This document shows, in pieces, positions 1 through 10,738 of a stretch of DNA of 64,000 nucleotides. The notes below the pieces were generated by a model. That model saw only the letters and a list, made by a program, of their open reading frames with translations. It was not told the DNA's origin and did no database searches. Both the position numbers and the translations under genes were made by a program. The stretch's first letter is position 1. Each line of letters begins with the position of its first letter. The stretch comes from Pyxicephalus adspersus (Eukaryota; Chordata; Amphibia; Anura; Pyxicephalidae), in assembly GCF_032062135.1 (NCBI RefSeq), contig NC_092859.1, positions 93,689,064-93,753,063 of the forward strand, written 5' to 3'.

Positions 1-600
1 TTGTACTCAAACTCCTTTCACATTGCTAGGTTTCTGTGTCTCTATATGAAATGCAGGCAGATTATAGGTGCTTGGAGAGCCACCAAGGTGCTGTATGTAA
101 CTTCCTGAAACAGCACTCTGGCCCAGTACTTCTCACACAAGGCTTAGCCTGGGCTGAATTATGTAGCAGACATATAGAGGAAAAGTTTTTTATTTACCAA
201 AATGTTTTGATGAGTAGGGTGGTGCAAGTCTGGAGGAGTGGCTATTCTGAAAAAATGCTCCATTTACATGCTGCTAGCTCTAGGTAATGCCACATGGGAT
301 GCTAGGCCTTGGTGATCGATTGAAAGAAATGAAAGACAAAAGACACAAACAGTATGGCTGAAGAGGTAAGCGTTAGATGTTGCATGACATACTCCAGCCA
401 GGAGATGAGGCAGGCTCTATAAGAATCGCTGCAGCTTTGAATGTACATTGTAAGCAATTTCAGTACAGGAGAGGAGCCTACAGAAATGACGAGGGCTGAA
501 GGAAAGGCTGGAGTTCATATTTAAGGGCCTACGTGACTGCAATTAATATTAAAATATGCCACCTGCCAAAATGTATGTGCCCACTTTTAAGTGCTTTTGG
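1..600. other. Unannotated flank
   Basis: No recognisable gene or repeat is seen. An 83-codon open frame at 36-287 resembles no family I know and has no splice or repeat context, so I treat it as chance. Confidence 0.5.
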
Positions 601-609
601 AAATTAATC

Positions 610-1790
610 CAGGGAATGAAACCAGGAATTGGAACAGCCACCACATTCTGCAGCCTTTACAACAAGCCTATAGAAAATATTCAACATTCTGAAACCACTT
701 GAACTACTTCCTAAACCTCTGCTGACAATTTTGAACAACCTGCCTTTATCCACAACCTTGTTGCCAAGCAAAATTGCTTCTATACTACAACCCACACTGC
801 CTCTTTTCCACAACTGACACTCCTAATCCTAAACATCCTACACTTCCACCCCCCATGGCTATCTTCTCTGCCCAAGCCACCTCAGTCAAAATTAGAAACG
901 ATGTCCAATTAACTATAAATTTCCTTCCTCCCACATACTTTCAAAATTCACGAGTGTCTTGTCTGCAAAAGACTAACCAAATATCTGAACACCAATCCCC
1001 TTATTCGACCCTTCAATCTGGCTGTTAGCCTGACCATTTCATGGAAACAGCTCCTTTGAAAGTGGTAAATGACCTCATCAAAGCAAACTCAGACTTCTAG
1101 ATCTCGCAGAACTTCTAGATCTAGAACAACGCACTTGGCAAGAAATATCATCTGTATACAAATGACACACAAATCTACCTGTCAAACCCTGACATGTCTC
1201 CCTCAGCTCTGTGTAGTTCCATACTGCTCGTCAGCCATCTTATGAACAGCTGACGTGATTCTGAGACTTTACACAGATAAAGCAGGACTCATTATCTTCC
1301 CCCTACCTTCAAATACCTTTAAAATCCCCCCCAATATCTTTCTAGAAGGTATAAATATGGCTATTTGGCCCACCTGTTGTCTTGGTATCACCTTTGATTC
1401 TGTGCACTTCTTCATTCCCCAAATTTAGAACCATTCAAAATCACTTCACCTGCGCAACAACTCCAAAACATTCCCCCTTTCTGCTCCCAGGGACCACCAA
1501 ACTACTAGTACAAGCTCATCATTTCTCAGCATATTACTGCAAGATCTGCTTACCCGAAAACCCACCTTTTAAAGCTTGTCTACCTGTCTTCATCTGTCCC
1601 TATACTTATACTGAGTTAGCCTCCATTTCATACCCCCCTCCTATTGTGTACCACTCTCCCCAAACTTTTAGATCGTAAGCACTTTTGAGAAGAGTTCTCT
1701 CTTCCCAAGTCATTGTATTTGCAAACCCCTGTTGAATGTACAGCACTGCAGAACACATTGGAGTTTAACAAATAAAGTGAATAGGCCAAA
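610..1790 (+). mobile_element. Decayed L2-clade LINE, 3' part of ORF2 plus tail
   Basis: This is a degraded non-LTR retrotransposon fragment. Conceptual pieces around 1000-1090 read like the reverse-transcriptase block LDPLQSGxRxxHSTETALL with the downstream VVNDLIKANSDF. Around 1155-1190 a sequence like YTNDTQIYLS corresponds to the catalytic YADD-type motif of L2/CR1 polymerases, with the second residue changed. The 3' tail at about 1672-1795 has a TAGATCGTAAGC segment, then GTACAGCACTGCAGAACAC and an AATAAA-like end. The same tail layout appears on the SINE-like pieces elsewhere in the window. Multiple frameshifts and stops show it is dead. Assignment to L2 rather than CR1 rests on the motif wording and the tail. 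Confidence 0.72.
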
Positions 1791-1795
1791 AAATG

Positions 1796-2295
1796 TGATC
1801 ACGCAATCAAAATAAGATGATCCTCTTCAGTAAAAAATGCACCAGTACCCAGCAGATTATGGGCAAGTATTTACTCAAGCAAAATAAAAAAAAAAGCCAT
1901 TACTGAATACTATTGTTTTTAATTCCTATTCAGGTTGGTTGTAACAGTTTAGACACAACTTTTCTATAGTCACATTAGAGAGCTGGAAGTCTACAAACTC
2001 TCTGGTGCAAAGGAGTAATAGATAGGCAATTGAGATTTTAGTGCATTTCAGTAAATTGAAAAATTAATATCTCCACAATTCCTGGAGCTCTAGACATGAC
2101 TTTTGCTACTTTTCTTGCTTTGCAGGACTTAGATCACCCATATCATGGCAATCACGGTGTAGCAATAAACCTAAACAGATAAGCTACTATACCAGTTATC
2201 AATATTTAGTACAACTATACTCCTAGCTTTCTATTTCATAGCCAAATGTTAACTCTTGCATCCAGTGTACTAACCAACATGGGCAGGTTAGTCCT
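1796..2295. other. Unannotated AT-rich stretch
   Basis: No gene or repeat is recognised between the LINE tail and the TTAA-flanked MITE. Confidence 0.5.
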
Positions 2296-2674
2296 TTAAC
2301 CTCCTTGGCGGTCTGAATGAGTATTTTTAAATGTAAAAGCGGTACATTTAAAAACAGTCATTATTTTAAATTTCCTGCCTAGTCCAGCCCTCCAACCTAA
2401 GGCTCGTGAGCAGATGCCCGGCTGGCCTCGCATCGCCAAGATTCACACAGACATTCACAGATGCCAGCCGGCATCTGCGTGGCCAGGCAATACCTGGCCA
2501 GAATTGCCAGGGGAAGCAGATGCCAGGCATCGCTTGAGGACGCCGCAGGCACCGTGGGAACCAGGTAGGACTTTAAAACTCCCTGGCAATTCCAAATTTG
2601 GCTCGGGGGTTATGGCTTTTGGCACTGAAAATTAACCCGAGCCACACTCACAGGAAGACCGCCAGGGAGATTAA
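2296..2674. mobile_element. piggyBac-like MITE, copy 1
   Basis: It has TTAA at both ends (2296-2299 and 2671-2674). The inverted termini read CCTCCTTGGCGGTCT on the left and AGACCGCCAGGGAG on the right. TTAA duplication plus a CCT start is the pattern of piggyBac-type elements. The middle is GC-rich with short CCGGC-type inverted repeats (TGCCAGCCGGCATCTG) and no transposase. Three further elements (26643-27694, 42402-43311, 58346-58956) share the termini but have different interiors. The superfamily is inferred from the TTAA and the termini only. It ends about 90 bases beyond the distal SMIM30 poly(A) signal. Confidence 0.75.
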
Positions 2675-2762
2675 AGGTATTAAAACAGAAGAGATAAATG
2701 GATAAATAAAAGTGAAACTTTTTTTCTGTCAACACAACCCATATTAGGTGTCAAATTGTTGT

Positions 2763-2768
2763 TTTATT
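2763..2768 (-). promoter_or_regulatory. Candidate distal poly(A) signal of SMIM30
   Basis: TTTATT on the plus strand is AATAAA on the gene strand, 178 bases past the stop codon. It is one of two candidates. A GT-rich stretch (TGTTGACAGA... read on the minus strand) follows downstream. Confidence 0.4.
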
Positions 2769-2854
2769 GTCATTTGGTAATAAAGAATACAATGATCAAT
2801 GTACAAGTCAATTCATCAGTTAAAACAGTAGGGAATAAAGTTGCTCAATGACAT

Positions 2855-2860
2855 TTTATT
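2855..2860 (-). promoter_or_regulatory. Candidate proximal poly(A) signal of SMIM30
   Basis: AATAAA on the minus strand, 86 bases past the TAA stop. Its position suits a short 3' UTR, but which site is used cannot be told from sequence. Confidence 0.4.
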
Positions 2861-2945
2861 CCCAAAAAATGCTAGTAAAAAAGGTCTCTGTCCTAAGGAC
2901 TGGGAGGAAAAGTAACAGAAAATATAAATCAAAAGAACAAAAGTG

Positions 2946-3131
2946 TTAGCGCCGCCCATCTCTGCTTCTGGCATAGTACCCCAAACATGCACAAAAACAA
3001 ATGCCTGCAAGTACAAACCCAAGCACAGCTGCTATTACATTTCCTTCATCTTCTGCTTCTACCCCAGGAAGCACAAAAAATAGAGATATACAGACAGTCA
3101 GGGTTAGGTAGATCCTTCCAAGGAAAGCCAT
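2946..3131 (-). CDS. smim30: SMIM30, small integral membrane protein 30 (complete coding exon)
   Basis: A 61-residue protein. Residues about 6-26 form a hydrophobic signal-like segment ending PGVEA. A short acidic linker EDEGN follows, then a second hydrophobic membrane segment (about residues 31-53, VIAAVLGFVLAGICFCACLG) and a basic tail YARSRDGRR. Mammalian SMIM30 is 59 residues and has the same order, including the VEA end of the signal segment, a CACLGxYARxR core and a G near the C terminus. Human SMIM30 is a micropeptide of the former lincRNA LINC00998, reported to act at membranes in SRC/YES1-MAPK signalling. Upstream on the gene strand a pyrimidine-rich tract ends in TTTTACAG (AG at 3159-3160), 27 bases before the ATG. 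The whole coding region therefore sits in one exon after a noncoding first exon. There is no frameshift. A C-terminal cysteine-rich membrane face (CFCAC) is retained. A chance ORF is unlikely given motif order and length. Confidence 0.88.
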   Translation of the reverse strand: MAFLGRIYLTLTVCISLFFVLPGVEAEDEGNVIAAVLGFVLAGICFCACLGYYARSRDGRR

Positions 3132-3160
3132 TTACACCAGATGAATAAAAGATTTTTTCT
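3132..3160 (-). promoter_or_regulatory. smim30: 5' UTR end and splice acceptor of the SMIM30 coding exon
   Basis: On the minus strand a T-rich tract (reverse complement of 3161-3180) leads to CAG, with the exon starting at 3158 and running 27 bases to the ATG at 3131. This predicts an upstream noncoding exon at higher coordinates. I could not identify that exon or its promoter in the window. Confidence 0.6.
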
Positions 3161-3439
3161 GTAAAACAAAAATGAAAATAATTGATACACTAGTGTTTAC
3201 AATGAGGAAAAGAAATATATAAAAACACACAAAAAGCTGCTGAAATAGCTAGGCCTGGATTTGTGTACAGATTACACCTAGGAATGTATTTGGCTCATTG
3301 TTTCATTTTATACAGAAAAAAGGTAGGAATCTGCAAAAAATTTGTTAAAATCTGCAGTGTACAAAAAAAAAAAAAATAGTATGTCTACTTCAGCTGATCC
3401 TTAGCCAGTTACTGTACAGTATTTATGTTTAAAGAAGTA

Positions 3440-3640
3440 CAGTGGTGCTTGAAGGAAAAGTTTCAAGGGTCCATAAACTTTTTATATGAATGCAAGAAAA
3501 GCCAGTTAAAAAAACTGTTTCTTTTTTTTTTTATTGGATAGTGTATTGAAAAAATAGATCCAATAACATATCTGTGTATAAGGGAATCTTTAGGCATACC
3601 ATAAAATCTGAAGGTGAAATTGGAGTCTATTACTTTAAAA
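3440..3640 (+). mobile_element. Tc1/mariner terminal remnant
   Basis: It starts at a TA (3438-3439) followed by CAGTGGTGCTTGAA, the terminal motif of a Tc1 family common in fish and frogs. Sequence to about 3640 keeps fragments typical of that family's end (AGGGTCCATAAACTTT, CCAGTTAAAAAA, AACATATCTGTG). There is no transposase and no right terminus, so it is a truncated copy. It probably lies in the SMIM30 first intron. Confidence 0.5.
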
Positions 3641-3915
3641 TTATTGGCAATCATACATGACTGAGAGACTCTGATTTATTAAAGTAACAGGCATCTTGCA
3701 AAGCCTGATCGTACAATACATACAACACATTTTTGAATGTGTATCATGGCTCAAACAGATGAGGCGTCTGAGGACCTCAGAAAAAAAAAATTGCTATTGA
3801 AGCCCATAAAACACATTTTTTTGTTAATCTGTTGCCAAATATCTTGGCAGTAACAGGACTTCATGTTTCAGGCTGGCAAACCCCTACCTCAAAATTAGAA
3901 GAAGCTAGCCTATAA

Positions 3916-6060
3916 CAGTGATGGCGAACCTTTTAGAGACCCAAACTGCAATCCAAAACCCACTTATTTATCGTAAAGTGCCAACACAGCAATTTAACCT
4001 GAGTACTGAGGTTTTAGTTTAGAAAAAACAACTTCTTTTTATTGAAAGGTAAAGTTTGCATTTGGCATGCTTTTGAACAATGAATGTGATTTTTGCAGTT
4101 GTATGCATGGTGATAAATTGTCTAACCTTGGCTCATACTTTTGAGTTTGAGAACAACACGTGCAGCACTCAGGTCATCTGTCTGAAATCAGATGTTGCCC
4201 CCATCATAGAAGGAGCCCCATCACTAGTAATTGAAACCACTTTTTCTTGTCTTCCGTCTTGTGACAAAGCCTCCATCACAGGATTGTAGATATCTATCCC
4301 TTGTGTTCTTTCAGGCAAAGACACCAGTTTCACCAGCTCTTCTCTAATGATGTCACCAACACCATAACACAAAATGACTGCTAGCCTTGCATGATTATTT
4401 ATATCTGTGCTTTCATCCAAGCACATGGAGTAACAGGCTGCCAATTGGAAGTCAGGGGTGAGCTGCTGACTAACATCACATGCCATGCGCTGGACTCCAT
4501 CTTTAACAGTATTTCTGCAAAGTGGCATCTCAGAGATGCATTGAATAATTGTATCCTTGTTTTCAAATCATGAAAAAGGGAATTACTCCCAGACAACATG
4601 GCCATTTTGATAATATTCCCATCAGAGAGGGGCTTACCATGTTTAGCTATGCACATTGAAATTTGAAAACTGGCAGTTGTCCGATGATTTGTTCTAGAAA
4701 GATAGTTGCAAAAATTAAAATACTGGGAAATGATATTTTCTCAATTTCCTTTCAAGAAACTCTTTTCTTTCAGTTTCACCAAGTTTGACAACACTTTTGT
4801 GGTTGGTGTCAACGTGTAGTCTGACACTTGATGTGCGACACACAACACTTTCCCATTACATATAATACAGAAGGCTTTCCCATTGTGTTCAATCACTCCA
4901 AAGGACTGTCTAGGCCTCTTGGAATGATCTTCCACCATCTGTTTTTGCTTTACTAATTTTGGGGTGTTCAAGACTTGGAGTCTACAATAACATAACTTTA
5001 AAAAAAAAATGAAGCACTCAATACAAATCTATCCCTATACCAAAAATAACACTATTAGTAACCCTAAAGAAATGGATATTCCATGAATCTACGGCAGTGA
5101 TTCTTAGCTGGTGTTCCTTTTGAATTTTCGGACCACCAGTGCAAGGGGGCAATGTTCCACTGATCACCAGCTTTTAGCCTGTTCTGGAAAAGGCATCCAA
5201 GTGCATTTCCTACCTTTGATTCACCTCCGCTGTACATGTGTTGGACCTACTTCTTGGGTATTTTGCATTAAAAAGATGAAGTCTCCACACATCAGAGTCG
5301 TGAAGACCTCCTTCATCCATACCTGTTCTCATATTCCAATTAGCAGGAGCCCAGGTTGTTTGCTATGGACAGCAGGCAATAAAAAATTCCCCCTGACAAT
5401 CCCAGTACAAGGGGTGCCATGTCTGTCCTATCCTCTCAGAGCACACACACAGGCCATGGAGAGCTGAACCCTGCACACAAACCTATCCCAGTGATGTCAG
5501 GTAACGCAACCTGCCGCTATGCAATGATATTCTAACCTTTCATGTACTAGACGCACAGAACAGACGTTAATAAATGTGGATGTCATTCGTGCAATGTACA
5601 GCAATCGCTCTCTATAACAGAACCAATTCATACCCTGACACCAGCAAAGAGCACCAACCTAATAAGACTGATTATGCCCAGATATGAATATAAGAAGAGC
5701 TCGCTGGATCAGGACAAGCTCCTGAATTACCACCTTTTCGTACTGTACTTCCCATAACCAGAACAGAGCAATACAAGTTCCCCCTCCCTCCCTTGTCATG
5801 TCTGCCTTCCCCTCTCTCTCCCCTTTGTACTTTCACACTTTCAATGCTGGATCAAGACACATCAGCTGCCTGTCCTCCCCACAGCATGGTATTCTGAGGG
5901 TTAACTGATGACTCAAGAGAAGGGAAATTCGACAGCCAGCACAGCTGACAGGGGGACAATAGCACAGCCAATGGGAGGCCAGCTGAGGTGGGAGCGCATG
6001 CCCACAGAGACGGCTCTGAGTGCCCCCTCTGGCAGGCTTGCCATTAGTTCACCACCACTG
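3916..6060 (-). mobile_element. hAT (Ac/Charlie-like) transposon with broken transposase
   Basis: The terminal inverted repeats are CAGTGATGGCGAACC at 3916 and, inverted, the end GGTTCACCACCACTG-like at 6060. The 8-bp flanks are GCCTATAA (3908-3915) and ACCTATAT (6061-6068), 6 of 8 identical, as expected for an old hAT duplication. Length is 2145 bp. The transposase lies on the minus strand. The element is internally rearranged: the body of the transposase runs almost into the 3916 end, so the C-terminal dimerisation region is missing. It lies 0.8 kb upstream of the SMIM30 coding exon on the gene strand, probably in its first intron. Confidence 0.82.
4169..4971 (-). pseudogene. hAT transposase pseudogene, GTF2IRD2/ZBED-like
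   Basis: There are three overlapping or adjacent open pieces on the minus strand. 4971-4741 has a zinc-finger-like start (KAFCIICNGKV) as in BED-type N termini. 4656-4399 continues (GNIIKMAMLSGSNSLFHDLK). 4528-4169, in another frame, holds the catalytic-core-like segment ACYSMCLDESTDINNHARLA, then ITSDGAPSMMG. The order DESTD followed by TDGAPxMxG is characteristic of hAT transposases related to vertebrate GTF2IRD2, ZBED5 and EPM2AIP1. Frame changes and loss of the C-terminal hATC region make it non-functional. Confidence 0.82.
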
Positions 6061-7368
6061 ACCTATATGATAAGCAGTTCAAGAGTTATCTAAAGAAGCA
6101 TGACAATGTTGCTAATTTCAAGCACGTGGCTTAGAACTGTCAGCCTGGAAACCAAGGAAGCCCTGTAAGTGGCAGTATCTGCAGTTCAGAAGTACTGCCA
6201 CAGATTCAGCAAAAAAACTATGCTTAAGAAAAAGTATACAGTGAGGCATGATGTCATACATAATAACAAATATTGGGTTTACATGCAGTCCAATAGTTGC
6301 AACCTTTCAAAGACCTCTGTAGCTTTAGTACGTTTGTCCTTGAATGACTTGGTTGCTCCCGAGTGCAGCTCACAAGATCCTTCTCTTCAGTTTGGGTCCA
6401 TTGATACTTTCCATGTGGTCCCCTAATAACCACTCATTCTTTCATACAAAAAAAACAAACTTTTTCATATAGTTAGTGGAGGCTGTACTTATGGTGGAGT
6501 TCGTTAGATGTCATTAGGGGAAAAGAAATTGAGCTGCCGCACTGGAAACAGGGCGCAACACAGGGATGTACAGGCCATACAGAGAATATCATTGAATCAA
6601 ACCTAAAAGGTAAGCATTTATCCAAGTGGCCTGCACTTGCTGGACAAGGAAGTAGTAAAAAAACAACTGTTCCAAAAGGTACAATAGTCAAAAGTTAGCC
6701 AAAAAGGGGTACCACTTAAAACGTAAACGCTCTGCACTTATCAATGGATAACATTTTGCCATTGCATTGATGAGTTGAGATGAGAAATGAACAACAAAGC
6801 ACATCTCAGAACAGAAAGAAAACAAGTAAGAGAGGTTTTGGGGTTATTCTATAGATAAGATGAGCATGGCTTAGGTTTCGATCACCACGTTTCATTGCAG
6901 CATTTTAAAGGAATCCACTAGATCTCATTGATTTAAATCAGTATGGTAAGAAGCCTGCTAAAAGCATGTGTTCTGGGTGCTGGACATGTGTAATTCTAAT
7001 AAAACAAACTATACCCCAACAAAAGCATGTACAAAAATGCCTGCACAAATCTATTCACCTCTCAAAGTAATCCAGAAGCCCCAATCATGTTGCCTCAAAG
7101 CTCTCAAACACCGCACAATGAGAAAGACTCCGTCGCCTTGCAAACATTTAAACGATATTTTTCAGTAGTTGCACATACATGTTACTTACTTGTATCTTTG
7201 TCTTGAATGTTTTAAGTCTTCTGCTTGTTATCAAACAGTTTTTTAACCTAACAAAACCAAACAAGAGCATTTCAAACACAGAACACGCTGAAATTCATAG
7301 ACCTGTTAATTATGTCAGGGACATAAGATAGTGAGCTCTGAGGACAGTTAGTGACATGATTATGACTC
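6061..7368. other. Unannotated stretch
   Basis: No supported gene. Short open frames (6169-6426, 6968-7168) lack recognisable domains. I see no repeat termini here. Confidence 0.5.
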
Positions 7369-7777
7369 TACAGCGGGGGAAAAAAAAGTATTCACCATGT
7401 CAACCTTTTTCTCAGTAAAAATATTTTTAATTGGGCTATTGACATGAAATTTTCACCAAATGTCTAACAATTTAAGTAATCCACTACAAAGAAATCAAAA
7501 CAAATAGGTCCATAAATTAAGTTATGTGTAAAAATGTGGAATGGCACAAGTAATAAGTATTTACTTATTCCTATAAGAACACGTGTCAAAAGGCACGAAA
7601 AGCCAAAAAACTGCTGAAATCTGTCAAAACTTAGAAAACAATCCTGCTCACTTTTAGTGCAAATTAATATCAGCTGGTTTAGTCCTAATTGCTGACCTAT
7701 TAAAAGGTTTCTCATTACCAAGGTATCACACAAGAAGCATCTCTTGATGGGTAAAAAGCAAAGAACTCACTCTACAC

Positions 7778-9388
7778 CAGGGGTCAGCAACCTTTACTAT
7801 CAAAAGAGCCATTTTGCCCCCTCTTTCCAAAAATAGTCTGGAGCCACAAAACAACACAGCTTACAAACTTTTGTTTATCTTTTTTTAATTTTACTTGTTA
7901 CAACAACAGAATACAACAAACAGAAGTGCAGTGTGCATGTGTAGGTCTACTCTGAAATAAATAAAACACTGAACTATGCGCCTATCATGATTTATTTTAT
8001 GCATTTGTGCAGTATTTACTGTATTTCACTGGATTTAACATACTCAGTAATTACATACACAGTAATCTTTACTGTATATACATTTATATTTTAAAGTCCA
8101 GCAATCATAATTCACTTTCCCAAGTTTAATAGGTAATTTATTTGGTAACTGATAAATATATTAATAAGTAATTAAATATATAAAATAATAATATAAAGTT
8201 ATGTAAATATATAGCCTACATAATTATGTATATCAAATGTTTACACACGAATATATGTATACCAAATATTACATTGTAGGATTAAATATTAAGAAACTTA
8301 CATTTGAACAGGGTAGATTCTTTTGATGGGCAGAGTTTTTTTTATGTTCTGACGATGGCCTAATGATGAAATTTTAGGGGGTGCTAGCCACAGGTGTCCC
8401 TCACTTGCACCTCTATGTACCTCCTATTCCTGAGAAATTGGGGTTCATGTGCTAGAAGCCTCCATCAATGTGTAACAGGGTAGATTTTGATGGGTAGAGT
8501 TCTTTATGTTTTGACAATGGCCTAATGATAACATTTTAGGGGTGTTAGTCATACGTGTGCCCCACTTGAACCTACAATTTTGGTTCTGTACATCTCCCTG
8601 TTCCAGAGAAATTATGGTTCAAAGTAGGGAAGGGGACAGGGTAGTGTAGTTTGACGTTTCTAGTTTTGTAACAGGTAGGTATAAATTTAGGCTTCACACC
8701 TCCTTGCTATCCAAGTCGCCCCAGGGGTCTATAATTTGTATGTTTAATTTCAGGCTTCTAGACACACTTACTTTTAAAACAGCAACCCTGATGTTCAGTT
8801 TTAACTTTTTTTTTTTTTTTTTATAATTATGACCCCCATATTTTGAAAGTTGTTAAAGGTGGGGAAATGAAATTTGGAGTACTGCTAGCTATGAGGGTCC
8901 CCTGTGTACCTGAAAATTTAAAGTCGGTACGACTACTCAAAATTCTTCCCAGAAATTTCTTTAGTCTGGGTGGGAAGAAGCTGTAGGCGGGTGGCAGTCC
9001 CTGTATTGTGACCCAAGTTGTCAATAACCACCCAAAAACTGGCGGTGGTCACTGAAAAGTGTCGGGTCGTACACCCAGCTAAAAGGGGCTGGGGAGAACA
9101 CTGCTACTGTTTAGAAGATATGGAGGTTTGTACTGGGAGAGATGTAAGGCTGCAGAACATGACATGCAGCATTCATACACAAACACAGCTGTGAAACGTT
9201 CTTAATGATTAGGTAATTGTACAAGCCCCCTGGTAGATTTATTTCACCGGTAGATTTTTTCATTAGAACACCAGAAGGTGAATCCCCCTCTTCCGCAGTT
9301 TCTACGGAAGGAAGGAGATCCCCCATCAGGGATCTCCTGTCGGCAGCCACAACAAGGAGGCTGAAGAGCCGCGGGTTGCCGACCCCTG
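7778..9388. mobile_element. Non-autonomous hAT element inserted in Tc1
   Basis: The inverted ends are CAGGGGTCAGCAACC at 7778 and GGTTGCCGACCCCTG ending at 9388. The flanking 8-mers are CTCTACAC (7770-7777) and CTTTAGAC (9389-9396), each one change from CTCTAGAC, matching the hAT preference NTCTAGAN. Length is 1611 bp. No transposase is recognisable. Inside, two related roughly 100-bp units occur at about 8308-8420 and 8476-8575 (both contain GATGGCCTAATGAT or GACAATGGCCTAATGAT followed by TTTTAGGGG), a tandem duplication now diverged. Confidence 0.85.
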
Positions 9389-9862
9389 CTTTAGACCTTT
9401 GCAACCTTACTGTTACAAAACAAACTGATGGCATTGGTTACTTATTCTTTGGATGTCATTGCACACACCATGTTTGGAGGAGAAATGGCATTGCACATCA
9501 CCCAAAAAAACATCATACCAACAGTGAAGTTTGGAGGTTTGGGAACGTAATGGTGTGCGGCTGTTTTTCATTGTATGTTACTGGCAGACTTCATATAATT
9601 GAAGGAAGGATGGATTGAGAAATGTTCCAAGACATTCTTGACAGGAATCTGCTGCCATCTACCAGGATGCCGAAGATGAAACGAGGGAGGACATTTCAGA
9701 AAGATAATGATCCCAAGCACACGGCCATGGAAACTAAATTGGTTTCATAGAAAAAAAAAAAGCTGCTAGAACAGCCCTGTCAATCACCTGAATCCAACTG
9801 AAAATCTATGCATATGCAAAAAAAAGTTGTCAGAAGGTCTAACCCTGCATCATTCTTTCTAA
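9389..9862 (+). pseudogene. Tc1 transposase remnant (DDE part) after the hAT insertion
   Basis: Readable pieces are DLCNLTVTKQTDGIGY (an N-terminal HTH-start segment), joined directly to LFFGCHCTHHVWRRNGIAHH, then VCGCFSLYVTGRLHIIEGRMD. In intact Tc1 transposases the stretch between DGIGY and LFGCH holds the paired HTH DNA-binding region and the first catalytic aspartate, so an internal deletion preceded or followed the hAT insertion. Further on, DNDPKHTA and NPTENL-type motifs are recognisable with frameshifts (9700-9810). Confidence 0.78.
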
Positions 9863-10618
9863 AACTAAAAGGGGAAAAGAAATTTTTTTGACTAGAGATA
9901 CATTTAAAGGAGTCATTTAGTCACAGCATTGCCCTGCAGTAGTGTGTGTTAGTGGAATGTGTGCTTATGCTGAATGGCGCTCCCATGCACCTGCTCACTG
10001 TGCTTGAATTTTAAACCCCTTATAATCCACATACATTGTTTTTGCTCTGTTGTGGAACATTGGGCAACTTGTCCAATTTCCTGGGTTACCCCAACCTAAC
10101 AAAAGATAATGTACAAAATAATATGCATCAACTAAACCTTGAGCCTGCAAGCAGACAGGTTCTTTATTACAAAGGGAGAAGTTTTCTTATATAATAAAAT
10201 AAACTTACCTGTTTGCAATTGTTTCATTAACTTACCTCTCCTTTCTAGTACTGGCATCCCACCTGACGCCATTTCAGAAGCTTTGGCCATCTTGATTGTC
10301 CAGGCCGTAATGATGTGATTTTCATCCATACACACAAGTGTTTATTCATTCCTCGCAGCTAGTTATGCCAGGATCATACACCGAGCTATGCATGTGCAGC
10401 TCAGTGTACGGAGTATCATGGTACGTTTGTTTTATTGTAGAAGAGACATTGCCTGTCCTGTTCTGCAATAAAGGCCTCCCTGCTGTAAATTTGTGTATTT
10501 TTAGTTCTGCTTTATCATGCATGGGTTACTGAGCTGTAGCAGATCAGAAAGGTGTAAATGTCAGTCACAAGTTTTCATTTTGGTAGAGGGTCATTTTTCT
10601 ACAACCGGCCTATATTCA
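9863..10618. other. Mostly unannotated; possible dispersed repeat 10165-10515
   Basis: No gene. The part 10165-10515 shares short blocks (TTTACCTG, CATGTGCAGCTCAGTGTA, TAGTTCTGCTTT) with 23400-23560, suggesting two diverged copies of one family, but I could not define ends. Confidence 0.35.
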
Positions 10619-10619
10619 T

Positions 10620-10738
10620 TGCTTTTCTGAGCAGGGTCCTCCTCCTCCTCCTGTGTCACTGTCTGTCATTTACAACCCCTATTTAACGTACAGTGCTGCA
10701 TAATATGTTGGCGCTATATTAATCATGTTTAATAATAG
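10620..10738 (+). repeat. L2-like 3' tail fragment
   Basis: It contains GCAGGGTCCTCCTCCTCCTC, CACTGTCTGTCATTTACAAC, then GTACAGTGCTGCATAATATG and GCGCTATATTAATCATG ending in TAATAATAG. This is the recurrent LINE/SINE 3' end of the window, plus orientation. Confidence 0.6.

Larger units (their letters stand above)
7371..9862 (+). mobile_element. Tc1/mariner element interrupted by a hAT insertion
   Basis: It begins after TA (7369-7370) with CAGCGGGGGAAAAAAAAGTATTC, close to the CAGGGGAAATAAGTATT terminus of a Tc1 family shared by fish and frogs. The 5' untranslated part (7371-7747) is continuous. The transposase start is at 7748 (MGKKQRTH), where the hAT 7778-9388 breaks in. The rest of the gene resumes at 9389. 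The 3' terminal inverted repeat is not visible after about 9862, so the right end is lost or too decayed. Tc1 transposases cut DNA at TA with a DDE catalytic domain. This copy is dead. Confidence 0.82.

Noticed and set aside
36..287. 83-codon open frame near the left edge
   Set aside because: No recognisable domain, no splice context and no repeat match. This length is expected by chance in 64 kb.
3375..3420. Resemblance of the minus strand GGCTAAGGATCAGCTGAAGT to the start of U2 snRNA
   Set aside because: Only a short, gapped match, with no continuing U2 sequence or snRNA promoter elements.
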